Of a stretch of 64,000 bases of DNA, positions 1-7,554 are shown one piece after another. Origin of the DNA: Roseovarius nanhaiticus. GTDB taxonomy: Bacteria; Pseudomonadota; Alphaproteobacteria; Rhodobacterales; Rhodobacteraceae. The DNA lies in assembly GCF_900156535.1 (NCBI RefSeq), contig NZ_FTNV01000002.1, positions 537,774-601,773 on the forward strand, written 5' to 3'. Below the pieces are notes generated by a model. The model saw nothing but the letters and a program-made list of their open reading frames with translations. It was not told the origin of the DNA and searched no databases. The position numbers and the translations under genes are program-made. Numbering within the stretch: the stretch's first letter is position 1; each line of letters starts with the position of its first letter.

Positions 1-627
1 GCCCAGCGCAGTGACGCGGCTATCTTCCAGAAGCGCCGCGCCGATCTCGGCCAACCCCGTCTGCGCCTGGTTCCCGGCGGTCGCGACATAAGCCAGCGGC
101 AGTCCGCGCGCCTGCATGGTCAGGTTGATCGCGATGTTGGAGCTTTGCGTGATGAGCGCCACGCCCCGCGCGCAGCGCTGCCCGCCGTGCTGGTCAGGCC
201 AAAGAAGCGCGCCGTCGAGATAATTGATGAAGCCGTAGCAGTTGGGGCCGATGATCGGCATGGCCCCCGCCGCGTCCAGCAGACGGTCCTGCATTGCACC
301 GCCATCCCCTGTCTCGGCCTGCGCCTCGCGAAAGCCGCTGGCGAAACAGACCGCCCCGCCCGCCCCCATGGTGGCAAGGCTCTTGACCGTGTCGATGGTG
401 GCGGAGCGGTTCACGCCGATGAACGTGGCATCCGGCGCTGCAGGCAATTCCTCGATCGACGCAAAGGCGGGCAGCCCGCCGAGTTCGGCGCGTTTCGGGT
501 GAACCGGCCAGACCTCACCGGCAAAGCCCATGCGGCGGCACTGCTCGATCACCGACGCGCACCAGACGCCGCCGCCGACCACGGCAATGGAAGTGGGACG
601 GATAAGACGGGAGAGGTCGCGCTTCAT
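1..627 (-). CDS. Acyl-CoA synthetase (NDP-forming type), CoA-binding part, cut by window edge
   Basis: The first 209 codons of a leftward gene that runs off the left edge. The protein opens with a Rossmann-like CoA-binding segment (PTSIAVVGGG near residue 12) and carries the family signature IGPNCYGFIN, as in CoA-binding domains of ADP/NDP-forming acyl-CoA synthetases, which convert an acid plus CoA to the thioester. The ATG at 625-627 is preceded by GGAGGG at good spacing. It is the last visible gene of the carnitine-type operon, about 250 bases after the acyl-CoA dehydrogenase, so it may activate a related betaine acid such as gamma-butyrobetaine. That substrate is inference. The ATP-grasp half cannot be seen here. 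Confidence 0.75.
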   Translation of the reverse strand, partial: MKRDLSRLIRPTSIAVVGGGVWCASVIEQCRRMGFAGEVWPVHPKRAELGGLPAFASIEELPAAPDATFIGVNRSATIDTVKSLATMGAGGAVCFASGFREAQAETGDGGAMQDRLLDAAGAMPIIGPNCYGFINYLDGALLWPDQHGGQRCARGVALITQSSNIAINLTMQARGLPLAYVATAGNQAQTGLAEIGAALLEDSRVTALG

Positions 628-650
628 GTCGGCTGTCCCTCCGACAACGA

Positions 651-685
651 TTTTTGCCTCCGGCGGGGATATTTTTCGCAAGAAG
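651..685 (-). repeat. Dispersed AAATATCC/CGCCGGAGGC motif, copy 1
   Basis: Read on the minus strand this gives CTTCTTGCGAAAAATATCCC followed by CGCCGGAGGC. Similar strings occur at 821-850 and 44049-44070 on the plus strand, always between genes. Function unknown; it may be part of a terminator-like or dispersed palindromic element. Confidence 0.4.
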
Positions 686-810
686 AAAGCAGGGCGTAAC
701 GCATGATTAACCATTCCTGGCCAGAGTGGGATCACGGTACAGGCGGGGACGCCGATGACCGTGCAAGGAGAAAGGGTTCAGCCTTTTCGAGGGGGGCGCC
801 GGACAGGCCC

Positions 811-865
811 CTCCTCTTTCTTTTTGCTCCAAATATCCTCGCCGAAGGCGAAATCCTTTTGGAGC
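811..865 (+). repeat. Dispersed AAATATCC motif, copy 2, inside a long hairpin
   Basis: A pyrimidine-rich run ending CTTTTTGC leads into AAATATCC and CGCCGAAGGCG. The outer arms GCTCCAAA (826-833) and TTTGGAGC (858-865) pair, with an inner TCGCC/GGCGA stem. It lies just past the stop codon of the leftward acyl-CoA dehydrogenase gene, so on that strand it could act as a 3' stem-loop. Confidence 0.4.
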
Positions 866-874
866 ATCACCGGA

Positions 875-2035
875 TCACGCGCCCAGCGGGCGCAAAAGAT
901 CGCGACTGATGATATGGCGCTGAATCTCACTGGTCCCGTCCCAGATCCGCTCGACCCGCGCGTCGCGCCAGAACCGCTCGATCGGGAAGTCGTCCATAAG
1001 GCCCATACCGCCATAAATCTGCAGCGTCGCGTCGGTGACACGGGCCAGCATTTCGCTGGCATAGAGCTTGGCCGACGCGATCTCGCGGTTGGCGGGCAGA
1101 CCCTGGTCCAGCCGCCAGGCGGAGGCGAGGGTCAGCCAGTCCGCGGCGTCGATCTCGGTGATCATGTCGGCGATCTGGAAGCTGACGCCCTGGTTCTTGC
1201 CGATGGGCTGGCCGAACTGCTTGCGCTCGGCAGCGTAGTTCAGCGCGAGGTCAAAGCAGCGGCGCGCGCGGCCCACGGACATGGTGGCGACCGTGATGCG
1301 CGTGGCATAGAGCCACTCGTTCATCACCTCGAAGCCGCCATCCACCTCGCCCAGCACCTGCGCGTCCGGCAGGCGGCAGTCATCGAACTCGAGGATCATG
1401 TTCTTGTAGCCGCGATGGCTGACCGATTTGTAGCCATCGCGGATGGTGAAGCCCGGCGTGCCGCGATCGACGAGGAAGGTCGTGATGCGTTTTTTCGGCC
1501 CTTTGGGCGTGTCATCCTCGCCCGTCGCGATGAAGACGATGATAAAATCGGCATGGTCCGCGCCCGAGATGAAATGCTTGGTCCCGTTGATGACCCAGTC
1601 GCCGCCGTCGCGCTTGGCCGTGCATTTCATGCCGCGCACGTCCGATCCGGCGCCCGGCTCGGTCATGGCGAGCGCATCCATCCGCTCGCCGCGCACCGCC
1701 GGAAGCAGGTAGCGCTCTCGCTGCTCATCGTTACAGGCCATCAGGATGTTCTGGGGCCGGCCAAAGAAATGCGTGAGCGCCATGGAGCCGCGGCCCAGCT
1801 CGCGCTCGACCAGCGCGAATTCGAGGTGATTGAGGCCCGCGCCGCCCACGTCCTCGGGGAAGTTGCAGGCGTAGAAGCCCAGATCCAGCGTCTTTTGCTT
1901 GATTTTCTCGGCCAGCGCGGGCGGCACTTCGCCGTTGCGCTCGACCTCGGCCTCGTGGGGGTAGATCTCGTTCTCGACAAAGCTGCGCACGGTCGAGACG
2001 ATCATTTCCTGTTCGTCAGTCAGTCCGAAATTCAT
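875..2035 (-). CDS. Acyl-CoA dehydrogenase
   Basis: A full-length (386 aa) FAD-dependent acyl-CoA dehydrogenase, which makes a 2,3-enoyl-CoA and passes electrons to ETF. It has the N-terminal helical domain, the middle signature ALAMTEPGAGSD (about residues 120-131) and the C-terminal RKQFGQPI and QIYGGMG motifs. The usual C-terminal YEGT catalytic motif reads IWDGTSEIQ, so Asp (about residue 366) stands where most members have the catalytic Glu. The gene overlaps the upstream carnitine dehydrogenase gene by 4 bases, so translation is probably coupled. In this context it could oxidise gamma-butyrobetainyl-CoA or a similar thioester; that substrate is inferred from neighbours. Confidence 0.85.
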   Translation of the reverse strand: MNFGLTDEQEMIVSTVRSFVENEIYPHEAEVERNGEVPPALAEKIKQKTLDLGFYACNFPEDVGGAGLNHLEFALVERELGRGSMALTHFFGRPQNILMACNDEQRERYLLPAVRGERMDALAMTEPGAGSDVRGMKCTAKRDGGDWVINGTKHFISGADHADFIIVFIATGEDDTPKGPKKRITTFLVDRGTPGFTIRDGYKSVSHRGYKNMILEFDDCRLPDAQVLGEVDGGFEVMNEWLYATRITVATMSVGRARRCFDLALNYAAERKQFGQPIGKNQGVSFQIADMITEIDAADWLTLASAWRLDQGLPANREIASAKLYASEMLARVTDATLQIYGGMGLMDDFPIERFWRDARVERIWDGTSEIQRHIISRDLLRPLGA

Positions 2036-3453
2036 GTGTCTGCTCCTTGATGTGCGGCGGCCAGCGCCTCGACGCGGGCGGCGACGTCCGGCGAGGGCTC
2101 GCAGGTGCGGCGGGTCTCCAGGCTGACATGCAGCATGAACTGGTCGCAGGTCGCCATGACCTCGCCATCCGAGGCGCGGCGCATTTCGTGCAGGCAGCGC
2201 AGTTTCTTACCCTTGCCCTCGGTGACGCGGCTATGGACCTCGACCGCTTCGCCCGCATGTGTCTCGGCCAGGTATTTCGTCGTCGTCTCGACGGTGAAAT
2301 AGCTCATCCCGCCCGCGATATAGGCGTCATCGGCGCCGACATAGGCCATCACCTCTTCGGAGGCGTCCGAGAAGATCTGGCCATAGCGCCCTTCGTTCAT
2401 GTGCCCGTTCACATCGGTCCAGTCGACGGGGATCGTGCGCCGCAGGCTGAGCATGGGCACGCCCGCCTCGAGTGTGGGGCGCATCGTCTTTTCATGCTCG
2501 TTCAGCAGCCGCCCCGAGGCGTTGCCCTGCTGTTTCAGCGCGCGCATCATGGCGATGAGATTGCCGTCGCGCTTGCGCTCGAGCTGCCGAATGGTGAGAT
2601 GACCCGACTGCGCGTCGGACTGGTCGGCGATCATCTGCGCCAGCTCATCGGTCAGCTCGGGGACGTCCATCAGCTTGGTCCAGGGCCATTTGAGGCAAGG
2701 ACCAAATTGGTCGATGAAATGCTTCATCCCCGCCTCGCCGCCCGCGACGCGGTAGGTCTCGAACAGGCCCATCTGCGCCCAGCGGATGCCGAAGCCATAG
2801 CGGATCGCGTTGTCGATCTCCTCGGTCGTGGCGATGCCGTCCTTGACCAGCCACAGCGCCTCGCGCCAGACGGCCTCGAGGAAACGGTCGGCGATATGCG
2901 CGTCGATCTCCTTGCGCACGCGCAGGGGATAGAGGCCGACAGCTGTGAGCATTTCGGCGGCGCGGTCGACGGTGGCGGTGTCGCTTGCGTCCGTCGCAAC
3001 CACTTCGATCAGGGGCAGGAGGTAGACAGGGTTGAACGGGTGGCAGACCATGATCTGGCCAAGGCGTGCGGCACCCTCCTGCAACTCGCTGGGCTTGTAG
3101 CCGCTGGTCGAGGAGCCGATGATCGCCGCCGCGTCGCAGGCGCCTTGGATCTCGGCATAGACCTTGTGCTTGATGTCGAGCCGCTCGGGCACGCTTTCCT
3201 GGATCCAGTCGGCGCCAGCGACCGTCTCGGCCACAGTCTCGTGGAAGGTGAGCGCGCCCTCCGCGGGCATGGCGTAGTCATAGAGCATCGGCAGTGCGTG
3301 GCGCGCATTGTCCAGCACCTCGCCGATCTTGCGCTGTGCCTCGGGGTCGGGATCGAAGATGCGCACGTCCCAGCCATTGAGCAGGAAGCGCGCGGCCCAT
3401 CCGCCGCCGATCACGCCGCCGCCGATGATGGCGGCTGTCATTTTCTTGGTCAT
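2032..3453 (-). CDS. Fused L-carnitine 3-dehydrogenase / betainyl-CoA thioesterase
   Basis: 473 aa with two domains. Residues 1 to about 320 form a 3-hydroxyacyl-CoA-dehydrogenase-like NAD enzyme (GGGVIGGGWAARF at the start, VCHPFNPVYLLPLIEVV in the middle). From about residue 335 there is a hot-dog thioesterase (VDWTDVNGHMNEGRYG). Known carnitine dehydrogenases of this family oxidise L-carnitine to 3-dehydrocarnitine, and in some alphaproteobacteria they are fused to a betainyl-CoA thioesterase, whereas Pseudomonas has separate CdhA and CdhB. The gene lies between an SDR gene and the acyl-CoA dehydrogenase, in one operon with a BKACE enzyme that would supply betainyl-CoA. The fusion plus this context makes the assignment fairly firm, though a 3-hydroxyacyl-CoA substrate cannot be excluded. 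Confidence 0.85.
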   Translation of the reverse strand: MTKKMTAAIIGGGVIGGGWAARFLLNGWDVRIFDPDPEAQRKIGEVLDNARHALPMLYDYAMPAEGALTFHETVAETVAGADWIQESVPERLDIKHKVYAEIQGACDAAAIIGSSTSGYKPSELQEGAARLGQIMVCHPFNPVYLLPLIEVVATDASDTATVDRAAEMLTAVGLYPLRVRKEIDAHIADRFLEAVWREALWLVKDGIATTEEIDNAIRYGFGIRWAQMGLFETYRVAGGEAGMKHFIDQFGPCLKWPWTKLMDVPELTDELAQMIADQSDAQSGHLTIRQLERKRDGNLIAMMRALKQQGNASGRLLNEHEKTMRPTLEAGVPMLSLRRTIPVDWTDVNGHMNEGRYGQIFSDASEEVMAYVGADDAYIAGGMSYFTVETTTKYLAETHAGEAVEVHSRVTEGKGKKLRCLHEMRRASDGEVMATCDQFMLHVSLETRRTCEPSPDVAARVEALAAAHQGADT

Positions 3454-3474
3454 ATCGGGTCTCTTATCTGCCCA

Positions 3475-4239
3475 TCAGGGCGCGTTGGTTTCGGTGTGGC
3501 CGTCGATCGCGATGATCTGGCCGGACATCTTGGAGGCCGCGGGCGAGGCGAGGAAGAGCGCGGTATCGGCCAGATCGTCGACCGTGACCCATGTGCGCAT
3601 GGACACGCCGCGCACATATTGCTCGCGCACCTCCGCCTCATCACGGCCCGAGGCCTTGGCCTCCATCGCCACGACGCGGTCCATCCGGTCACCCTCGACC
3701 GCGCCGGGGCAGATGGCGTTGACGCGCACGCCCACGGGGCCCAGCTCCATCGCCAGCGTCTTGGTGAGGCCCACAAGCCCCCATTTCGCCGCCGCATAGG
3801 GCGAGCGGTAGGGGTGGCCCCACTGGCCCGAGGTAGAGGAGGTGATGAGGATGAGGCCCGAGCCTTGCGCGCGCATCATCCGCGCGGCCCAGCGGCAGGT
3901 CAGGAAGGCCCCGCCGAGATTCACATCGAGGCAGGCCTGCCAATCGGCATAGTCCAGATCCTCAATCCGGCCCGCCGGGCCACCCGTGCCGGCATTGGCG
4001 CAGACCACATCGACGCCGCCCCACGCCTCTTCGACCTCGGCCAGAAAGGCGGCCATCTGCGCCTCGTCGGTGACGTCCGCCTGCCGCGCGATGGCACCCG
4101 GCAGCGCCTCGGCGGCGCGGGCGACGGCGGCGGGATCGCTGTCGCAGAGCGCCACTCGGTCGCCGCGCTCGGCAAACCGGCGAGCAAGGCCGAAGCCGAT
4201 GCCCGAGGCGCCCCCGGTTATGAGGACGCGGCTGCTCAC
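3475..4239 (-). CDS. SDR-family oxidoreductase in the carnitine operon
   Basis: 254 aa classical short-chain dehydrogenase. It has the NAD(P)-binding TGGASGIG near residue 8, NAG in VCANAGTGG, the catalytic Ser in ITSSTSGQWG and the Tyr-Lys pair in SPYAAAKWG. It reduces or oxidises an alcohol/ketone substrate that cannot be read from the sequence. It overlaps the BKACE gene stop by 4 bases and precedes the fused dehydrogenase by about 20 bases, so it is in the same operon. It might act on the other carnitine stereoisomer or on 3-hydroxybutyrate formed from acetoacetate, the by-product of the BKACE step. Both are guesses from context. Confidence 0.8.
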   Translation of the reverse strand: MSSRVLITGGASGIGFGLARRFAERGDRVALCDSDPAAVARAAEALPGAIARQADVTDEAQMAAFLAEVEEAWGGVDVVCANAGTGGPAGRIEDLDYADWQACLDVNLGGAFLTCRWAARMMRAQGSGLILITSSTSGQWGHPYRSPYAAAKWGLVGLTKTLAMELGPVGVRVNAICPGAVEGDRMDRVVAMEAKASGRDEAEVREQYVRGVSMRTWVTVDDLADTALFLASPAASKMSGQIIAIDGHTETNAP

Positions 4240-5144
4240 TTCGGAGCGCGTTTCTTGAGGTTCAGCTTGTCGCGCACATCGGCGGGGCCCATCACGCGCG
4301 CGCCCATCCGCTCGATGATCTCGCGGGCGCGGGTTACCAACTGATGGTTCTCGGCCAGCACGCCCTTGTCGAGCATCAGATTGTCCTCCAGCCCCACGCG
4401 CACGTTGCCGCCCGCCAAGACCGAGGCCGCGACATAGGGCATCTGGTCACGGCCCAGCGAAAAGGCGGACCAGTTCCAATCGGCGGGCACGTTGTTCACC
4501 ATCGCCATGAAGGTGTTCATGTCATTGGGCGCGCCCCAAGGCACGCCCATGCAGAGCTGCACCAGTGCATCCGCCTCAAGCACGCCGTCCTTGACCAGCT
4601 GCTTGGCATACCAGAGGTGCCCGGTGTCAAACGCCTCGATCTCGGGCTTGACGCCTGCCTCGGTCATCATGCCGCCCATCGCCTGAAGCATGCCGGGCGT
4701 GTTGGTCATCACATAATCGGCCTCGGCAAAGTTCATCGTGCCGCAATCGAGCGTGCAGATCTCGGGCAGGCAATCGAGCACATGCTGCGTGCGCTCGGTC
4801 GCGCCCACCATGTCGCTGCTGCCTTGCAGGGGCAGCGGGCTTTCAACATCGCCAAATATCATATCGCCGCCCATCCCGGCGGTCAGGTTCAGCACCACGT
4901 CAGTATCGCTGGCGCGGATCCGCTCGGTCAGCTCGCGGTAGAGCTTCAGATCGCGGCTGGGCGCGCCGGTTTCGGGGTCGCGCACGTGGCAGTGCACGAT
5001 GGCCGCGCCCGCCTTGGCGGCGGCGATGGCGCTCTCGGCGATCTGCTCGGGCGAGCGGGGCACATGCGGGCTGCGGTCCTGCGTGCCGCCGCCGCCGGTC
5101 ACGGCGCAGGTGATAAAGACATCGCGGTTCATGGTGAGGGGCAT
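4236..5144 (-). CDS. cdhC: BKACE-family (DUF849) 3-dehydrocarnitine:acetyl-CoA cleavage enzyme, CdhC-like
   Basis: 302 aa member of the beta-keto acid cleavage enzyme family (DUF849). It shows the metal-binding IVHCHVRDPETG motif near residue 45, plus FDTGHLWYA and a C-terminal GLEDNLML segment. In carnitine catabolism this enzyme condenses 3-dehydrocarnitine with acetyl-CoA to give betainyl-CoA and acetoacetate. The start at 5144 is chosen because AAGGA sits about 7 bases upstream and the residues before it are not family-like. It is the first gene of the operon and is divergent from the regulator. Family membership is clear; the dehydrocarnitine substrate rests on the adjacent carnitine dehydrogenase. 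Confidence 0.82.
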   Translation of the reverse strand: MPLTMNRDVFITCAVTGGGGTQDRSPHVPRSPEQIAESAIAAAKAGAAIVHCHVRDPETGAPSRDLKLYRELTERIRASDTDVVLNLTAGMGGDMIFGDVESPLPLQGSSDMVGATERTQHVLDCLPEICTLDCGTMNFAEADYVMTNTPGMLQAMGGMMTEAGVKPEIEAFDTGHLWYAKQLVKDGVLEADALVQLCMGVPWGAPNDMNTFMAMVNNVPADWNWSAFSLGRDQMPYVAASVLAGGNVRVGLEDNLMLDKGVLAENHQLVTRAREIIERMGARVMGPADVRDKLNLKKRAPK

Positions 5145-5232
5145 GGGCCGTCCTTTCGGGCAAAGTCGAGTCGGGTGATTTGGGCACATCGTAACGCTGG
5201 CCTTGCCGACTAAAGTGCAGTATCGGACAGCT

Positions 5233-6213
5233 ATGATGCAGGAATGGACAAAACCGCGCGGCGCCGCCACCTCGATCGCATTCCTGCTTTTCGACAGGTT
5301 TTCCAACCTTTGCCTCGCCAACTGTCTCGAGCCGCTGCGCGCCGCGAATTCGGTCAGCCGGGCGGATCTGTTCGAGTGGCGCATCACGACGCTTGCCGGC
5401 GATCCTGCAAACAGCTCCAGCGGGATGCAGGTTTTGCCCCATGGCGCCCTCGGCGATCTGAAACGCTGCGATTATCTATTCATTCTAGCAAGTTACGACC
5501 ACATCCGCCACGACACGTCCCTCGCGCGCAAGGCGCTGCGCGGCGCGGCGAAACGCGCGCAGCGCATCGTGGGCATGGATGCGGCCCCCTGGCTCATGGC
5601 GTCGGCCGGGCTGCTTTCGGGTCGCCGCGCAACGCTGCATTGGGATCTGCAAGATGCCTTCGCCGAGCGGTTTCTGGATGTCGAGGTCGAGCGCGCCCGC
5701 GTCACCCGCGACGGGCCGGTCATCACCTGCGCGGGCGCGATGAGCGCGCTTGACCTGATGATGGAGTTGATCGCCCATCACGGGGGCATGGCCACGCGCC
5801 TGGATGTCGAGGATCAGTTCATGCATGGCAGCGATACCTCGGCCATCGCGCCGCAATCCGATGCGCTGGTGCAGGGCGCGCTGGCCCAGATGCGCGCCCA
5901 TGTCGAGCGGCCCCTGCCGATCGAGCGGATCGCGGCACTGCTCAACAGCCAGCCCCGCACGCTCGACCGGCATTTTCGCCGCGCCCTGGGCGCGCCGCCC
6001 GGCACCGTCTATCGCCATTTGCGCCTGTCCGAGGCGCGCAAGCTGCTGGACAGCACCGCGCTGCCCGTGGGCGAAATCGCGGTGCGCTGCGGCTACGAGT
6101 CGCCCGCGGCCATGGCGCGCGCGATGCGCCAACGCTATGGCGCGGCGCCCTCGGCCCTGCGGACGGAAGGGCCGCCCGGACAGCGCGGAACATCGGCGCC
6201 GCCCACGCGTTGA
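5233..6213 (+). CDS. AraC-family regulator with GATase1-like N-terminal domain (CdhR-like)
   Basis: 326 aa. The N-terminal half resembles the DJ-1/PfpI (GATase1-like) sensor domain (IAFLLFDRFSNLCLANCLEP) and the C-terminal 100 residues form a double-HTH AraC domain (IAALLNSQPRTLDRHFRRAL, then VGEIAVRCGYESPAAMARAM). It is divergently placed, 88 bases from the BKACE gene. The same arrangement occurs with CdhR, the carnitine-responsive activator of Pseudomonas. It probably binds the shared intergenic region and induces the catabolic operon. ATG at 5233 or 5236 is preferred over an in-frame TTG at 5203. Confidence 0.82.
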   Translation: MMQEWTKPRGAATSIAFLLFDRFSNLCLANCLEPLRAANSVSRADLFEWRITTLAGDPANSSSGMQVLPHGALGDLKRCDYLFILASYDHIRHDTSLARKALRGAAKRAQRIVGMDAAPWLMASAGLLSGRRATLHWDLQDAFAERFLDVEVERARVTRDGPVITCAGAMSALDLMMELIAHHGGMATRLDVEDQFMHGSDTSAIAPQSDALVQGALAQMRAHVERPLPIERIAALLNSQPRTLDRHFRRALGAPPGTVYRHLRLSEARKLLDSTALPVGEIAVRCGYESPAAMARAMRQRYGAAPSALRTEGPPGQRGTSAPPTR

Positions 6214-6238
6214 CAAGATGCCTCAAGGGAGGACAACC

Positions 6239-6472
6239 ATGGACAAGCTACTCGTATTCCTGACCATTCTCAGCGGCAGCGCTATATCCGGCGCGCTGAT
6301 CGCGATTTGCTGGGCGCTGGATTACACATCGTTCTGGGCGGTTCTGGCATCGATCGTCGCAGCCTTCGCCATCGCATGGCCCGGCGCGCAGATCGCCGTG
6401 CAAGGCATCCGCGAGGCGAAGCGCATCAGGGACGATCAGGCCCGTTCGACCAAAACAGACCCTACCGAATAG
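6239..6472 (+). CDS. Small membrane protein, unknown function
   Basis: 77 aa with two predicted membrane helices (LLVFLTILSGSAISGALIAICWA and WAVLASIVAAFAIAWPGAQIAV, each quoted in part) and a charged C-terminal tail. GGGAGG lies 7 bases before the ATG. It follows the AraC-type regulator by 25 bases in the same direction, and its 3' end overlaps the convergent ketoacyl synthase gene by 37 bases. No family is recognised, but the RBS and hydrophobic pattern make it a real gene. Confidence 0.65.
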   Translation: MDKLLVFLTILSGSAISGALIAICWALDYTSFWAVLASIVAAFAIAWPGAQIAVQGIREAKRIRDDQARSTKTDPTE

Positions 6473-7554
6473 CCCGCCCCGAAAGAGCAGATCATGCCCT
6501 TGGCGCCGGGCGGCAGATCCGCGCTGTGCTGCGAAAACGCGATCATGGATCCGGCAGAGGATGTGTTGGCATAATCTTGCAAAATGTTCGGCTGCTCATG
6601 CGCCTCCGGCGCGCGGCCCATGACCTTGCGCCCAATGAATTCGTTCATCGCCTTGTTCGCTTGGTGTAGCCAAAGCCGGCTGAGCGCGCTTGCCTCGATC
6701 CCGGCCTCAGCCAAATGATCGGCGATATGGCTTGAGACAAGCGGAAGCACCTCCTTGAAGACGCGCCGACCCTCCTGCATGAACTGCATATCGCGCCGGT
6801 CCCCCATCTGGCCGTGAGCGCGGCGCAAAAAGCCTTCGTTGTTACGGATGTTATTGGAAAACTGCGTGGCGCAGCGGGTGCCGAGGATGCGGAAATGGGC
6901 GTCCTTGGCACGCTCTTCGGGCTCGATCACCACAGCCGTGCAGACATCGCCAAAGATGAAATGACAGTCCCGGTCGCGCCATTCCAGATGCGCGCTGCAG
7001 ATCTCGGGGCTGACCACGATGGCGCAGCGCGCGCCGCCATTCCGCATCATGTCCGCCGCCGCCTTGATCCCGAAGGTCGCCGAGGAACAGGCGACATTCA
7101 TGTCGAAAGCGAAGCCCCCCGCGCCCAGAAGCTCTTGGATTTCGACCGCGATCGCCGGGTAGGCCCGCTCGTGATTGGACGCGGCGCAAATGATCAGATC
7201 CACCTCATCCGGCGCGCGCCCCGCCTGCGCCAGCGCCTTGCGGCACGCATCCAGCGCCATCTCGGCCATCAGGCTGGGCTGATCATCGCCCCGCGGCGGC
7301 AGGCGCGGGTGCATGACGTCGGGATCGAGGATGCCGGATTTCTCCATCACGTACCGCTGGTGAATGCCCGAAGCATTCACGATGAAATCACTGCTGGAAT
7401 GTGCCTTGGCGGGCATTTCGCCCGCCGCGATCCGTGCTGTGTGATCCGCGTTGTAGCGATCCACATAGGCGTTGAACGCCGTCACCAATTCGTCATTGGT
7501 GATGACATGCGGCGGTGTGAAGACACCCGTGCCGGTGACGGCAGGCAAGCTCAT
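6436..7554 (-). CDS. 3-oxoacyl-ACP synthase III-like protein (FabH family)
   Basis: 372 aa thiolase-fold enzyme with the FabH-type triad: Cys in DMNVACSSATFG, His in LWLHQANKAMNEFI and Asn in DYANTSSAGS. The fold condenses an acyl-CoA or acyl-ACP starter with a malonyl extender. It is longer than housekeeping FabH (about 320 aa), with an inserted N-terminal region including PRLPPRGDDQPS. It is therefore better called a ketoacyl synthase III homologue than the essential fabH. It overlaps the downstream hydroxyacid dehydrogenase gene by 4 bases on its 5' side, so they are likely cotranscribed. Confidence 0.8.
   Translation of the reverse strand: MSLPAVTGTGVFTPPHVITNDELVTAFNAYVDRYNADHTARIAAGEMPAKAHSSSDFIVNASGIHQRYVMEKSGILDPDVMHPRLPPRGDDQPSLMAEMALDACRKALAQAGRAPDEVDLIICAASNHERAYPAIAVEIQELLGAGGFAFDMNVACSSATFGIKAAADMMRNGGARCAIVVSPEICSAHLEWRDRDCHFIFGDVCTAVVIEPEERAKDAHFRILGTRCATQFSNNIRNNEGFLRRAHGQMGDRRDMQFMQEGRRVFKEVLPLVSSHIADHLAEAGIEASALSRLWLHQANKAMNEFIGRKVMGRAPEAHEQPNILQDYANTSSAGSMIAFSQHSADLPPGAKGMICSFGAGYSVGSVLVERA

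Larger units (their letters stand above)
628..874. other. Intergenic region with inverted copies of a repeat motif
   Basis: No gene is seen here. The stretch holds two oppositely oriented copies of an AAATATCC...CGCCG(G/A)AGGC motif (651-685 and 811-865) and a small G/C hairpin around 791-816 followed by a pyrimidine-rich run on the plus strand. It separates two leftward genes of one apparent operon, so there may be a secondary promoter or an mRNA processing site. Confidence 0.4.

Noticed and set aside
2047..4344. Long open frame (765 codons) on the plus strand across the carnitine operon
   Set aside because: It is antisense to the fused dehydrogenase and SDR genes, which have clear motifs; high GC leaves few stops in the shadow frame.
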